From NCBI GenBank assembly GCA_934590355.1, contig CAKTOX010000005.1, forward strand, positions 24,951 through 88,950: a stretch of DNA of 64,000 bases, written 5' to 3'. Shown here in pieces: positions 15,731 through 23,309 of the stretch. Position 1 is the first letter of the stretch, and every line of letters begins with the position of its first letter. The notes beneath the pieces were generated by a model. The model did no database searches. It was not told the DNA's origin and worked only from the letters and a program-made list of their open reading frames with translations. The DNA comes from an uncultured Oscillospiraceae bacterium (GTDB taxonomy: Bacteria; Bacillota; Clostridia; Oscillospirales; Oscillospiraceae). A program made the translations under genes and the position numbers.

Positions 15731-17763
15731 GGGATTACACCGTTGCGAAAAGTGCGGGCTTTTGCTTCGGAGTGAGCCGCTCCGTGGAGCTTGCGCAGAA
15801 GATGCTCGAGGAGGGCGCGGCGTATTCGCTCGGCCAGATAATACATAACGATGACGTTGTTTCATATCTTGCACGGCGCGGTCTGAGCGTAATAAACAGC
15901 CCTGAGGAGCTTCCCGCGGGTACGCGCGTTATCGTCCGCTCGCACGGAGTATCAAGAGCAGTCTATGAAGAGCTTTGCTCGCGCACGGATAAGGTCACCG
16001 ATGCGACCTGCCCCAAGGTCAAGCGCATACATGAGCTTGTATCGCAGGCAACGGCGGACGGCTGCTTTGTCGTCATCATCGGAATGCACGGACACCCCGA
16101 GGTCGAGGCGGTAAAGGGCTGGTGCAGCGACTGCGTTATCTGTGAAAATGCCGATGAATTGAGCGTTTGGTACGATGAAACGGGCAAATTGTTGGATAAA
16201 TCTATAACCATGGTGGTTCAAACTACCCAAACTCGTAGTAATTTTACCGAATGTGCAAGTTTCTTAAAAAAAAGATGTACAAATCTTCAGATGTTTGATA
16301 CAATATGTGGTGCAACATCCATGCGTCAGGAAGAGGCCGCAAAATTGGCGGCACAGTGCGATGCAATGGTCGTTATAGGCGGAAAACACAGCGCTAACAG
16401 TGTGCATCTTGCGGAGATATGCCGCAGGGAATGTGCAGACGTTCAGTTTATCGAAAACGCCGATGAACTGGATACGGACAGGCTCAAGGCCGCTGTGTCG
16501 GTCGGTGTAACGGCGGGCGCTTCCACGCCTGCATGGATAATTAAGGAGGTAAGTAAAAAGATGAGCGAAGAAATCAAAATTGATGCTGCTGCAGCAGAAG
16601 AGAAGGAGATGTCCTTCGACGAAATGCTGGAGGAATCCATCAAGACTATATATAATGGAGATAAGGTAACCGGCTATGTCGTTGCTATTACCGGCACTGA
16701 AGTCAGTGTCGATATAGGCACCAAGTATTCAGGCTTCATTCCCACCACCGAGTTCACCGATGACGGCATCAAGGTCGAAGACGCTGTCAAGGTCGGCGAT
16801 CCCATCGAGGCTGTTGTCGTTCGCGTAAACGACGTTGAAGGCACCGTTATGCTCTCCAAGAAGCGCCTTGACGCTGCAAAGAGCTGGAATGCCGTTGAAG
16901 AGGCTGTCGAGAGCGGCGAATTCCTCGAAGGCACCGTTACCGAGATCAACAAAGGCGGCATCGTTGTTAACGTCAAGGGCGTTCGTGTGTTCGTGCCCGC
17001 ATCTCAGTCCGGCCTGCCCAAGGAGGCAGACATGAACCAGCTTCTCAAGCAGAAGACCCGTGTTAAGATCACCGAGGTCAACCGCAGCCGCAAGCGTGTT
17101 GTCGGCTCGATCCGCGCCGTTGCTCAGAAGGAGCGCCGCGAGAGAGCAGAGGCCATTTGGAATGAGATGGAGGTCGGCAAGAAGTACCACGGCGTTGTTA
17201 AGTCCATGACCAGCTACGGCGCATTTGTCGATATCGGCGGCATTGACGGCATGGTTCACGTTTCCGAAATGTCTTGGAGCCGCATCAAGAATCCCGAAGA
17301 GGTCTTTAAAATCGGCGACGAGGTCGATGTCTATGTCATCAGCTTCGATAAGGAAAAGCGCAAGATTTCCCTCGGCTACAAGGATCCCAACGAGAATCCC
17401 TGGGTCAAGTTCACCACTAACTACAATGTCGGCGATACCGCAGAGGTCAAGATTGTAAAGCTCATGACCTTCGGCGCATTCGCTGAGGTTCTGCCCGGCG
17501 TTGACGGCCTTATCCACATTTCTCAGATTGCAAACCGCCGCATCGGCAAGCCCGAAGAGGTTCTTTCCGTCGGCGACGTCGTCGAGGCAAAGATTACCGC
17601 TATCGACACCGAAAATCACAAGATCTCCCTGTCTATCCGCGCTCTCGGTGAGCCCGCGGCAGCCGAGGTCGAGGTTCCCGAAATCGAGGACGACGGCTCC
17701 GATGCTCTCGTTTACGAAGTCTCCACCGACGGTCAGGCTAAGGGCGAGCTCGTAGAAGACTGA
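15727..17763 (+). CDS. ispH-rpsA: Bifunctional IspH (HMBPP reductase) - ribosomal protein S1 fusion
   Basis: One open frame of 678 residues. Residues 1 to about 278 are IspH, the [4Fe-4S] enzyme of the last MEP step; its cluster cysteines are in GFCFGV (Cys13), DATCPK (about 94) and DTICGATSMRQEE (about 194). Residues 279-678 are an S1 protein with four S1 RNA-binding repeats at about 311-380, 398-463, 484-553 and 568-640, and an acidic tail. Fused ispH-rpsA genes are known in Clostridia. The S1 part here keeps its own AAGGAGGT site and in-frame ATG at 16561, so a free 400-residue S1 is probably also made. A stretch of AT-rich, atypical codons lies at about 16150-16330. It starts at the ATGA overlap with cmk and ends at a strong terminator. 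Confidence 0.95.
   Translation: MRDYTVAKSAGFCFGVSRSVELAQKMLEEGAAYSLGQIIHNDDVVSYLARRGLSVINSPEELPAGTRVIVRSHGVSRAVYEELCSRTDKVTDATCPKVKRIHELVSQATADGCFVVIIGMHGHPEVEAVKGWCSDCVICENADELSVWYDETGKLLDKSITMVVQTTQTRSNFTECASFLKKRCTNLQMFDTICGATSMRQEEAAKLAAQCDAMVVIGGKHSANSVHLAEICRRECADVQFIENADELDTDRLKAAVSVGVTAGASTPAWIIKEVSKKMSEEIKIDAAAAEEKEMSFDEMLEESIKTIYNGDKVTGYVVAITGTEVSVDIGTKYSGFIPTTEFTDDGIKVEDAVKVGDPIEAVVVRVNDVEGTVMLSKKRLDAAKSWNAVEEAVESGEFLEGTVTEINKGGIVVNVKGVRVFVPASQSGLPKEADMNQLLKQKTRVKITEVNRSRKRVVGSIRAVAQKERRERAEAIWNEMEVGKKYHGVVKSMTSYGAFVDIGGIDGMVHVSEMSWSRIKNPEEVFKIGDEVDVYVISFDKEKRKISLGYKDPNENPWVKFTTNYNVGDTAEVKIVKLMTFGAFAEVLPGVDGLIHISQIANRRIGKPEEVLSVGDVVEAKITAIDTENHKISLSIRALGEPAAAEVEVPEIEDDGSDALVYEVSTDGQAKGELVED
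16276..16304 (+). promoter_or_regulatory. Possible internal promoter for the S1 part, inside ispH
   Basis: TGTACA (16276-16281) and TACAAT (16299-16304) are 17 bp apart, inside an AT-rich patch of ispH that uses codons otherwise rare in the gene. A transcript from here would carry only the S1 region. Match quality is moderate (4/6 and 5/6). Confidence 0.3.
16543..16563 (+). promoter_or_regulatory. Internal ribosome binding site and start codon of rpsA within the fusion
   Basis: AAGGAGGT at 16543-16550 lies 10 bases before an ATG at 16561 that is in the same frame as IspH. The residues after it (MSEEIKID...) look like the N-terminus of a stand-alone clostridial S1. This would give independent translation of S1 from the same mRNA. 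Confidence 0.65.
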
Positions 17764-17783
17764 TTCAATTTAACAGTTTGTAA

Positions 17784-17815
17784 TAGCCTGCCGGATATCC
17801 GGCGGGCTATTTTTG
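17784..17815 (+). terminator. Rho-independent terminator after ispH-rpsA
   Basis: TAGCCTGCCGGAT pairs with ATCCGGCGGGCTA (one G-T pair) and is followed by TTTTTG. This ends the cmk-ispH-rpsA transcript 20 bases after the stop and separates it from the carD promoter. Confidence 0.9.
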
Positions 17816-17831
17816 TTGATATTACAAGGAA

Positions 17832-17866
17832 AATTTGTTGATGTTCTTGCAAAAAATCAACAAATT
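17832..17866. promoter_or_regulatory. Perfect 11-bp inverted repeat in the carD promoter
   Basis: AATTTGTTGAT (17832-17842) and ATCAACAAATT (17856-17866) are perfectly complementary with a 13-bp spacer that contains the -35 box. A partial third copy (TTGTTGAT) lies at 17813-17820. It is positioned to act as a repressor or activator site; the binding protein is unknown. Confidence 0.6.
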
Positions 17867-17875
17867 GTGTATAAT
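17847..17875 (+). promoter_or_regulatory. Sigma-A promoter of carD
   Basis: TTGCAA (17847-17852), a 17-bp spacer and a perfect TATAAT (17870-17875), about 30 bases before the carD start codon. The -35 lies in the loop of an inverted repeat whose right arm fills the -35/-10 spacer. Confidence 0.8.
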
Positions 17876-17905
17876 TAACTTACAATACTGTAAGGAGGAG
17901 TTGTC

Positions 17906-18379
17906 TTGTTCAGTATCGGGGATTACATCGCCCATCCGCTGCATGGTGCCGGCGTTATTGAAAATATCGTGTCGCGGCGCATAAGCGGTCAGCAGCGCGA
18001 TTATTATGTTCTTAAACTCCCGGTCGGAGATATGGTCGTTATGGTGCCTGTCTTGGGATGTGAGGGCATCGGTGTTCGCTCGATAATTTCCGCGGACGAG
18101 GCCGAGCGTGTAATGGATGCGTTTAAAACCATCGAGGTCGAGATGACGGCAAATTGGAATAAGCGCTACCGTGAGAATATGGACAAGATAAAAAGCGGCG
18201 ATCTCATGTCCGTTGCCGCTGTCGTCAAGGGACTCATGAGCCGCGACAGTGAGCGCGGTCTGTCCACGGGCGAGCGGAAGATGCTCCACTCCGCAAAACA
18301 GATACTCATATCCGAGCTTGTTGTCGCAACAAAGCTTGATTATGACGGAATTGAGAAGCGGCTGAATGCGTCGCTGTGA
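17906..18379 (+). CDS. CarD/CdnL family RNA polymerase-binding regulator
   Basis: A 157-residue protein with the N-terminal CarD/TRCF-like domain (MFSIGDYIAHPLHGAGVIENI...YYVLKLP) that binds the RNA polymerase beta subunit, and a helical C-terminal part (RYRENMDKIKSGDLMSVAAVVKGL) that contacts DNA near the promoter. Family members stabilise open complexes at rRNA and other promoters. The start is TTG 17906, five bases after AAGGAGGAG. It has its own promoter but leads into ispD with a 15-base gap. The carD-ispD pairing is common in Clostridia. Confidence 0.92.
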   Translation: MFSIGDYIAHPLHGAGVIENIVSRRISGQQRDYYVLKLPVGDMVVMVPVLGCEGIGVRSIISADEAERVMDAFKTIEVEMTANWNKRYRENMDKIKSGDLMSVAAVVKGLMSRDSERGLSTGERKMLHSAKQILISELVVATKLDYDGIEKRLNASL

Positions 18380-18393
18380 TCGGAGAAAATTTT

Positions 18394-19131
18394 ATGTCTA
18401 TTATAGATAACATAAGTAAGATGTTTAAGTGCAGGCCCACCGGTGATTTCTGCACGGCGGTCGTGCTTGCTGCGGGAAACTCACAGCGCATGGGTAAGGA
18501 TAAAATACTTATGCCCATCGGCGGAAAACCGGTTATTGCGCACACTCTTGAGGCGCTTGAAAGATCCGAGTGCATTAACGAGATAATCGTCGTAACGAAG
18601 GCGGAGAGCCTTCAGGAAATGGCTGATATTTGCCATGATTACGGTATTAGCAAGACGAGCCTTGTCATACTCGGCGGCAAAACGCGTCTTGAATCGTCGC
18701 TCATCGGTGTGAGCCACGCAAGCAACAAGGCAGCACTCATCGCAATTCATGACGGTGCGCGTCCGTTCATAACCGAAAATCTCATTGGCCGCGTTGTCCA
18801 CTCCGCAGATGAGCACGGTGCCGCCGCGCCTGCCGTTTCCTCAACCGATACGGTGAGAATACTCAATGCCAAGGGCGCAGTAACGCAGACTCCTTCGCGC
18901 GACCTTGTTGCACTCATGCAGACTCCGCAGGTGTTTAACGCGCAGATGATAAAGGTTGCACTAACAAAAGCGTATGAGAGGGGCACAAATCTGACGGATG
19001 ATTGCTCCGCTGTCGAAGCGCTGGGCTATAAGGTCACGGTCGTGGCGGGAGAAGCTGATAATATTAAGCTCACGACTGCACGCGATCTATATATTGCCGA
19101 GGGTATCCTCGCCGAAAGGGGTGGAAAGTAA
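18394..19131 (+). CDS. ispD: 2-C-methyl-D-erythritol 4-phosphate cytidylyltransferase
   Basis: A 245-residue MEP-pathway enzyme that joins CTP and MEP. The nucleotidyltransferase signature VVLAAGNSQRMGKDKILMPIGG is near residues 23-44, with IHDGARPFI and DDCSAVEALGY further on. The ATG at 18394 has GGAG 8 bases upstream; a GTG at 18376 overlapping the carD stop would add six residues. The first 20 or so residues (MSIIDNISKMFKCRPTGDF) precede the usual family start, a small N-terminal extension. It overlaps ispF by one base. Confidence 0.94.
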   Translation: MSIIDNISKMFKCRPTGDFCTAVVLAAGNSQRMGKDKILMPIGGKPVIAHTLEALERSECINEIIVVTKAESLQEMADICHDYGISKTSLVILGGKTRLESSLIGVSHASNKAALIAIHDGARPFITENLIGRVVHSADEHGAAAPAVSSTDTVRILNAKGAVTQTPSRDLVALMQTPQVFNAQMIKVALTKAYERGTNLTDDCSAVEALGYKVTVVAGEADNIKLTTARDLYIAEGILAERGGK

Positions 19132-19598
19132 TGCGAATAGGTCACGGATATGACGTCCATCAGCTCGTTCTTGGCAGAGATTTTATACTCGGAGGCATAA
19201 AAATTCCGTATGAAAAGGGCCTGCTCGGACATTCCGATGCCGATGTTTTGACTCACGCTCTCATGGACGCGCTGCTCGGCGCGCTGGCAGTGGGCGATAT
19301 AGGCGGAATGTTTCCCGACAGTGACGACAGGTATCGCGATGCCGACAGCATAGAGATGCTGCACGAGGTGGTAAAGCTCGTGAAGAAAAAGGGCTTCAGC
19401 GTCGTGAATATCGACTGCACGGTCATAGCTCAAAAGCCCAAGATCCAGCCATATGTCGGTGCGATGCGTGCCGTTTATGCCGAAGTGCTCGGTATCGACA
19501 TAGGTCGCGTCAGCGTTAAGGCAACGACCGAAGAGCATCTCGGCTTCACGGGCGAGGGACTCGGAGTTTCGGCTCACGCAATGGTACTTATTGATTAA
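19131..19598 (+). CDS. ispF: 2-C-methyl-D-erythritol 2,4-cyclodiphosphate synthase
   Basis: A 155-residue trimeric zinc enzyme of the MEP pathway, catalysing cyclisation of CDP-ME 2-phosphate. The metal site DVH (GHGYDVHQL), the LLGHSDADVLTHALMDALLGA motif and the C-terminal KATTEEHLGFTGEGLG are all present. The ATG shares a base with the ispD stop (TAATG), so the two are translationally coupled, and a UUCG-loop terminator follows immediately. Confidence 0.97.
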   Translation: MRIGHGYDVHQLVLGRDFILGGIKIPYEKGLLGHSDADVLTHALMDALLGALAVGDIGGMFPDSDDRYRDADSIEMLHEVVKLVKKKGFSVVNIDCTVIAQKPKIQPYVGAMRAVYAEVLGIDIGRVSVKATTEEHLGFTGEGLGVSAHAMVLID

Positions 19599-19623
19599 GA
19601 CAGCCTTCGGGCTGTCTTTTTTA
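19597..19623 (+). terminator. Rho-independent terminator after ispF
   Basis: AAGACAGCC-TTCG-GGCTGTCTT is a perfect 9-bp stem with a stable TTCG tetraloop followed by TTTTT. It overlaps the ispF stop codon region and ends the carD-ispD-ispF unit. Confidence 0.95.
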
Positions 19624-19679
19624 ACCCGCAAACGGGAGGGTGCATAGAATGAACCAGAGTATCGAAGAAGGGGATAACT

Positions 19680-19931
19680 ATGCGCTATTTATTTATGTGC
19701 CGATCTCTCACCTATGCACAGTCGGCAGCCAGAATGCTTGAGAAAAACGCAGTAAGCGCCGCTGTACGGAAAGCCCCGGCAGGGCTGAGCGGCGGGGGAT
19801 GCAGTTACAGTGTCAGCGTCGCCCCACGCAAAGCTGCGCAGGCGGCGACAATACTGAGAGCGGAAGGACTTTTGCAGGGCAAGGTGTTTTTGCAGCACGA
19901 TGACGGCTCCTGCTCGGAGGTGACGCTATGA
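19680..19931 (+). CDS. DUF3343 domain-containing protein
   Basis: An 83-residue protein of the DUF3343 type: MRYLFMCRSLTYAQSAARMLEK is the usual N-terminus, and the centre has a GGCSYSV Cys segment. The family often sits next to YedF-like or cysteine-desulfurase-like genes and has been tied by context to sulfur or selenium handling; its own function is not established. It overlaps the next gene by 4 bases (ATGA), so the two are co-translated. No selD or selA is visible here. Confidence 0.85.
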   Translation: MRYLFMCRSLTYAQSAARMLEKNAVSAAVRKAPAGLSGGGCSYSVSVAPRKAAQAATILRAEGLLQGKVFLQHDDGSCSEVTL

Positions 19932-21049
19932 TATATCTCGATTCCGCCGCCACAAGCTTTTTAAAGCCGCCCGCCGTCAAAAACGCGATGCTCGGTGCAA
20001 TGAACACTATGTCAAGCCCCGGGCGCGGAGCCTACGACGCCGCCATGAACGCAGCCGAAAAGGTCTATGAATGCAGGCGGCTTGCCTGTCGCCTGTTTAA
20101 TTTTGAAGCTCCCGAGAACGTCGTTTTTACGATGAATGCGACACACGCGCTCAACATTGCGATAAAAACTCTTGCGCATGAGGAGAGCCGTGTCGTTATT
20201 TCGGGCTATGAGCATAACTCTGTCACGCGACCGCTGCGTGAATCGGGCGCGGACATACGCGTTGCGGTGGGAGAATTATTTGAGCCGCAGTCCGTGCTTG
20301 AGGCATTTGAAAGGGAGCTTGACGGTGCAGAGCTTGCCGTGTGCAATCACGTTTCAAACGTGTTCGGCTTTGTTCAGCCTATTTACGAGATAGCTGCTCT
20401 GTGTGCTGCGCGTGGTGTGCCGCTCATAATAGACGCCTCGCAATCAGCAGGGATAGAACACATTGATGCATCGCGTCTGGGCGCCGCTTTTATAGCTATG
20501 CCCGGACACAAGGGACTGCTCGGCCCGCAGGGCACGGGGCTGCTTTTGTGCTCGCAGAAGCCTGAGCCGATCATGAGCGGAGGTACGGGCTCGGAGAGCA
20601 GAGTGCAGACCATGCCTGAGTATCTGCCCGACAGAGCGGAGGCGGGAACACACAATGTGGTCGGCATTGCCGGTCTGTGCGAGGGCATGAAATACGTCAT
20701 GCGTTTAACCCCGGAGCGTATCGGCGCATATGAGAGCTCACTTTGCCTTGACTGCGCAAAAAGACTTAAACGCACCCCTGCGCTCGAGGTGTTTTCGGGC
20801 AGCGGGGGCACTCAGGCAGGCGTGCTTTCGTTTCGCTGCAAAACGCTTGACTGCGAAACCTTCTGCGAGCGCCTTTCGGAAAGCGGTATTGCGGCGCGCT
20901 GCGGACTTCACTGCGCACCGCTTGCACATGAGAGCGCGGGCACCGTCGAAACAGGCACTGTTCGCATAAGCTTCTCTCCGTTTATCTCTCGCCGACTGGC
21001 GGCAAAAGCCTGTGCTGTCATAGAAAGTATTGCCGACGCAGAAATTTAA
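19928..21049 (+). CDS. Aminotransferase class V / cysteine desulfurase family protein
   Basis: A 373-residue PLP-dependent enzyme. It begins with MIYLDSAATSFLKPPAV, has FTMNATHALNIAI for PLP phosphate binding, DASQSAG for the ring Asp, and the PLP lysine in MPGHKGLLGPQGTG. It fits the Csd family, which releases sulfur or selenium from (seleno)cysteine; a catalytic Cys loop is possible near RCGLHCAPLAH but its identity is not certain. It is translationally coupled to the DUF3343 gene. It is unlikely to be IscS or SufS, since no iscU or suf gene is nearby. Confidence 0.87.
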   Translation: MIYLDSAATSFLKPPAVKNAMLGAMNTMSSPGRGAYDAAMNAAEKVYECRRLACRLFNFEAPENVVFTMNATHALNIAIKTLAHEESRVVISGYEHNSVTRPLRESGADIRVAVGELFEPQSVLEAFERELDGAELAVCNHVSNVFGFVQPIYEIAALCAARGVPLIIDASQSAGIEHIDASRLGAAFIAMPGHKGLLGPQGTGLLLCSQKPEPIMSGGTGSESRVQTMPEYLPDRAEAGTHNVVGIAGLCEGMKYVMRLTPERIGAYESSLCLDCAKRLKRTPALEVFSGSGGTQAGVLSFRCKTLDCETFCERLSESGIAARCGLHCAPLAHESAGTVETGTVRISFSPFISRRLAAKACAVIESIADAEI

Positions 21050-21059
21050 CAATATTTAA

Positions 21060-21088
21060 TTGCCTTTTGAGGATATATATATTATAAT
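21060..21088 (+). promoter_or_regulatory. Sigma-A promoter of cdaA-ybbR
   Basis: TTGCCT (21060-21065), a 17-bp spacer and a perfect TATAAT (21083-21088). It lies 11 bases after the preceding stop codon and about 70 bases before cdaA, leaving a leader that contains a hairpin. Confidence 0.8.
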
Positions 21089-21111
21089 ATAGTGATTAAA
21101 TTTACAGTAAA

Positions 21112-21137
21112 GTGCGGACTGTGCACGCAGTCCGCAT
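21112..21137 (+). other. Hairpin in the cdaA 5' leader
   Basis: GTGCGGACTG pairs with CAGTCCGCAT (one G-T pair) around the loop TGCACG, 20 bases upstream of the cdaA start. No T-run follows, so it is not a terminator. It may protect the 5' end or influence translation. Confidence 0.45.
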
Positions 21138-21157
21138 GAGATGATCGGGGTTTATAA

Positions 21158-22051
21158 ATGCAGGATATTTCGACTTATTTACAGAGAATGATGAACTACC
21201 TTGCAATGATGAGCGTTTGGGATGTCATTGACATTTTGATAGTCGCTTATCTTATCTACAAGGTAATAGATCTCGTGCGCAAGACAAGCTCCTACAATCT
21301 TGCAAAGGGCTTGTTGGTTATTCTTATAATGCTGTGGCTGTCAGGTCCGACCGTTCTCAATCTGTCTATGATAAACTTCATCCTCAGAAAAACGGTAGAG
21401 ATCGGACTTATCGCGCTCGTTATTATATTCCAGCCCGAGCTGCGTAAGCTGCTTGCGAAGATGGGTACAAAGAATTTTTACAGTATCCTTTCGCAAAAGG
21501 CACAGTCTACGAGCAAGATAGACTCCGCCATAACGCAGACGGCTCTCGCCTGCGAGCAGATGTCCAAGACAAAGACGGGTGCACTTATCATTTTCGAGCG
21601 CAGTTTACCGCTGAGCAGCATCATGACGACGGGCACGATAATCGACGCGGACATAACCGCGGAGCTTCTGAAAAACATATTCTATCCCAAGGCTCCGCTG
21701 CATGACGGTGCGGTTATAATTCGCAATTCCAGAATTGCCGCCGCGGGTTGTGTCCTTCCGCTCACGTCCAAAACCAATCTGAGCAAAGACCTCGGTATGA
21801 GGCACAGAGCGGGTATCGGTATGAGTGAGGTTTCCGATGCGGTGACGGTCATAGTCTCCGAGGAAACAGGTGCCATATCGGTCGCGGTAGAGGGTATGCT
21901 CAAGCGCAATCTTTCGGTCGCCATGCTCGAAAAAGTGCTCCGAAGCGAGCTTGTTGTAGAAGAGACAAAGAAGAACACCGCAGCCGAAGTTTTCTCTCGT
22001 TTTTTTGACAAGTTTAAGGGGAACGGTAATGGAACAGAAAAAAAGAACTAA
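21158..22051 (+). CDS. cdaA: Diadenylate cyclase CdaA (c-di-AMP synthase)
   Basis: A 297-residue membrane enzyme making c-di-AMP from two ATP. Three N-terminal transmembrane helices (about residues 20-90) precede the DAC domain, whose DGA (PLHDGAVII) and RHR (GMRHRAGIGMSE) catalytic motifs are intact. It overlaps ybbR by 23 bases; the CdaA-CdaR(YbbR) pair is the standard Firmicutes arrangement, with CdaR modulating the cyclase. The usual third partner, glmM, is not adjacent here. It has its own promoter. Confidence 0.97.
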   Translation: MQDISTYLQRMMNYLAMMSVWDVIDILIVAYLIYKVIDLVRKTSSYNLAKGLLVILIMLWLSGPTVLNLSMINFILRKTVEIGLIALVIIFQPELRKLLAKMGTKNFYSILSQKAQSTSKIDSAITQTALACEQMSKTKTGALIIFERSLPLSSIMTTGTIIDADITAELLKNIFYPKAPLHDGAVIIRNSRIAAAGCVLPLTSKTNLSKDLGMRHRAGIGMSEVSDAVTVIVSEETGAISVAVEGMLKRNLSVAMLEKVLRSELVVEETKKNTAAEVFSRFFDKFKGNGNGTEKKN

Positions 22052-23291
22052 AAAAATATACGACAGCAAGGCGTTCTGGATTATCGTTTCGCTTCTGTGC
22101 TCGCTGATGATGTGGACGTATGTCACGGGGCAGGATACGAGTGATCAGGGCGGCCTGACAATAAGCGGCATCAAGGTCGAGTTTCAGGGACAGGAAGCGC
22201 TTTTGAACGAGAAAAATCTCTCTATCACCGACGTAAGTGCGGAAACCGTCACCATTCGCGTTACCGGCAGCCGCAGCAACGTCACGAAGCTCAAGGCCTC
22301 GGATATTAAGGCCGTCATAGACGTCAGTAATGTCACCCAGCCCAATAATATGACGTGGACATATAACCTGGTTTTCCCGAGCTATATTAACGAAAACGAC
22401 ATAACAGTTGTGCGCAAAACTCCCGATACGATAAACTTCACAGTTGTCAAAAACGGCAGCAGATCCGTTGAGGTCAAGGGCAGCTTTGAGGGCAGCATAG
22501 CTGAAGGCTGCGTTGCCGAGGAGCTCGCGTTTGACCCCGCTTCCGTGACTGTCGAGGGGCCCGAGGAGACGATCGAGAAGATCGATCATGTATGGCTCAC
22601 CTTCGGCAAGGGTCAGAACATAGACTCGGCCTACGTTGAGGAAGTCGAGTTTACGCTCCGGGACAAAAACGGAAATGTTATCAGCAAGGACGGCCTGAAC
22701 ATTTCCGTGGATAAAATAACGGCGACCCAGCCTGTTCTGAAATCCAAGGAAATTCCGCTGAAGCTGAAGCTCGTTCCCGGCGGCGGCCTGACTGAGTCGG
22801 ACTGCACTGTAAAGATAGATCCCGCAGTAATCAGCATTGCCGGCGACTCTAGGATACTTGACGAGATGGAGCATCTTGAGATCGGCACTATTGAACTGGC
22901 CTCGTTTGACGGCGGCTATGAGGGCACTTTCCCGATAACGCTTCCCGAGGATGTGCAGAATATAACCGGTGTTACCGAGGCAAAAGTCACGGTGACGGTC
23001 GAGGGGGCACATACCAAGACTTTTACGACGACCAATATTGCGTGCAAGGGCGTTACGAGCGGGTATCATGTCAATATCGACACCAAAGAGGTCGAGGTTA
23101 CGCTGCGTGCCATGAGCGCCGATGTTCTGAATAATATAAAGCCCGAGGATATAACCGTCATTGCGGATCTTTCCAATAACGTTTCAACCACAGGGCAGAT
23201 AATCGTCAGCGGCAGGGTAAGCGTTGCAGGGCATGACAATGTAGGCGCTGTCGGCGACGTGCGCGTTACGGTAACGATAATCAAGGATTAG
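22029..23291 (+). CDS. ybbR: YbbR-domain protein (CdaR), regulator of CdaA
   Basis: A 420-residue protein with one N-terminal membrane helix (FWIIVSLLCSLMMWTYV, about residues 16-32) and an extracytoplasmic part made of several YbbR repeats. The ATG at 22029 (MEQKKRTKK) is used because AGGGGAACG precedes it and the charged N-terminus suits membrane insertion. It starts inside the end of cdaA, 23 bases before its stop, implying coupled translation and a stoichiometric complex. Confidence 0.93.
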   Translation: MEQKKRTKKIYDSKAFWIIVSLLCSLMMWTYVTGQDTSDQGGLTISGIKVEFQGQEALLNEKNLSITDVSAETVTIRVTGSRSNVTKLKASDIKAVIDVSNVTQPNNMTWTYNLVFPSYINENDITVVRKTPDTINFTVVKNGSRSVEVKGSFEGSIAEGCVAEELAFDPASVTVEGPEETIEKIDHVWLTFGKGQNIDSAYVEEVEFTLRDKNGNVISKDGLNISVDKITATQPVLKSKEIPLKLKLVPGGGLTESDCTVKIDPAVISIAGDSRILDEMEHLEIGTIELASFDGGYEGTFPITLPEDVQNITGVTEAKVTVTVEGAHTKTFTTTNIACKGVTSGYHVNIDTKEVEVTLRAMSADVLNNIKPEDITVIADLSNNVSTTGQIIVSGRVSVAGHDNVGAVGDVRVTVTIIKD

Positions 23292-23309
23292 TCCAAGGGG
23301 GCTTATAAT

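Noticed and set aside
19649..19741. 30-codon frame with a good GGGAGG site overlapping the DUF3343 gene start
   Set aside because: The peptide is not family-like and the DUF3343 gene in the other frame has a convincing N-terminus and its own AAGGGGA site. It could be a leader peptide, but nothing else supports that.
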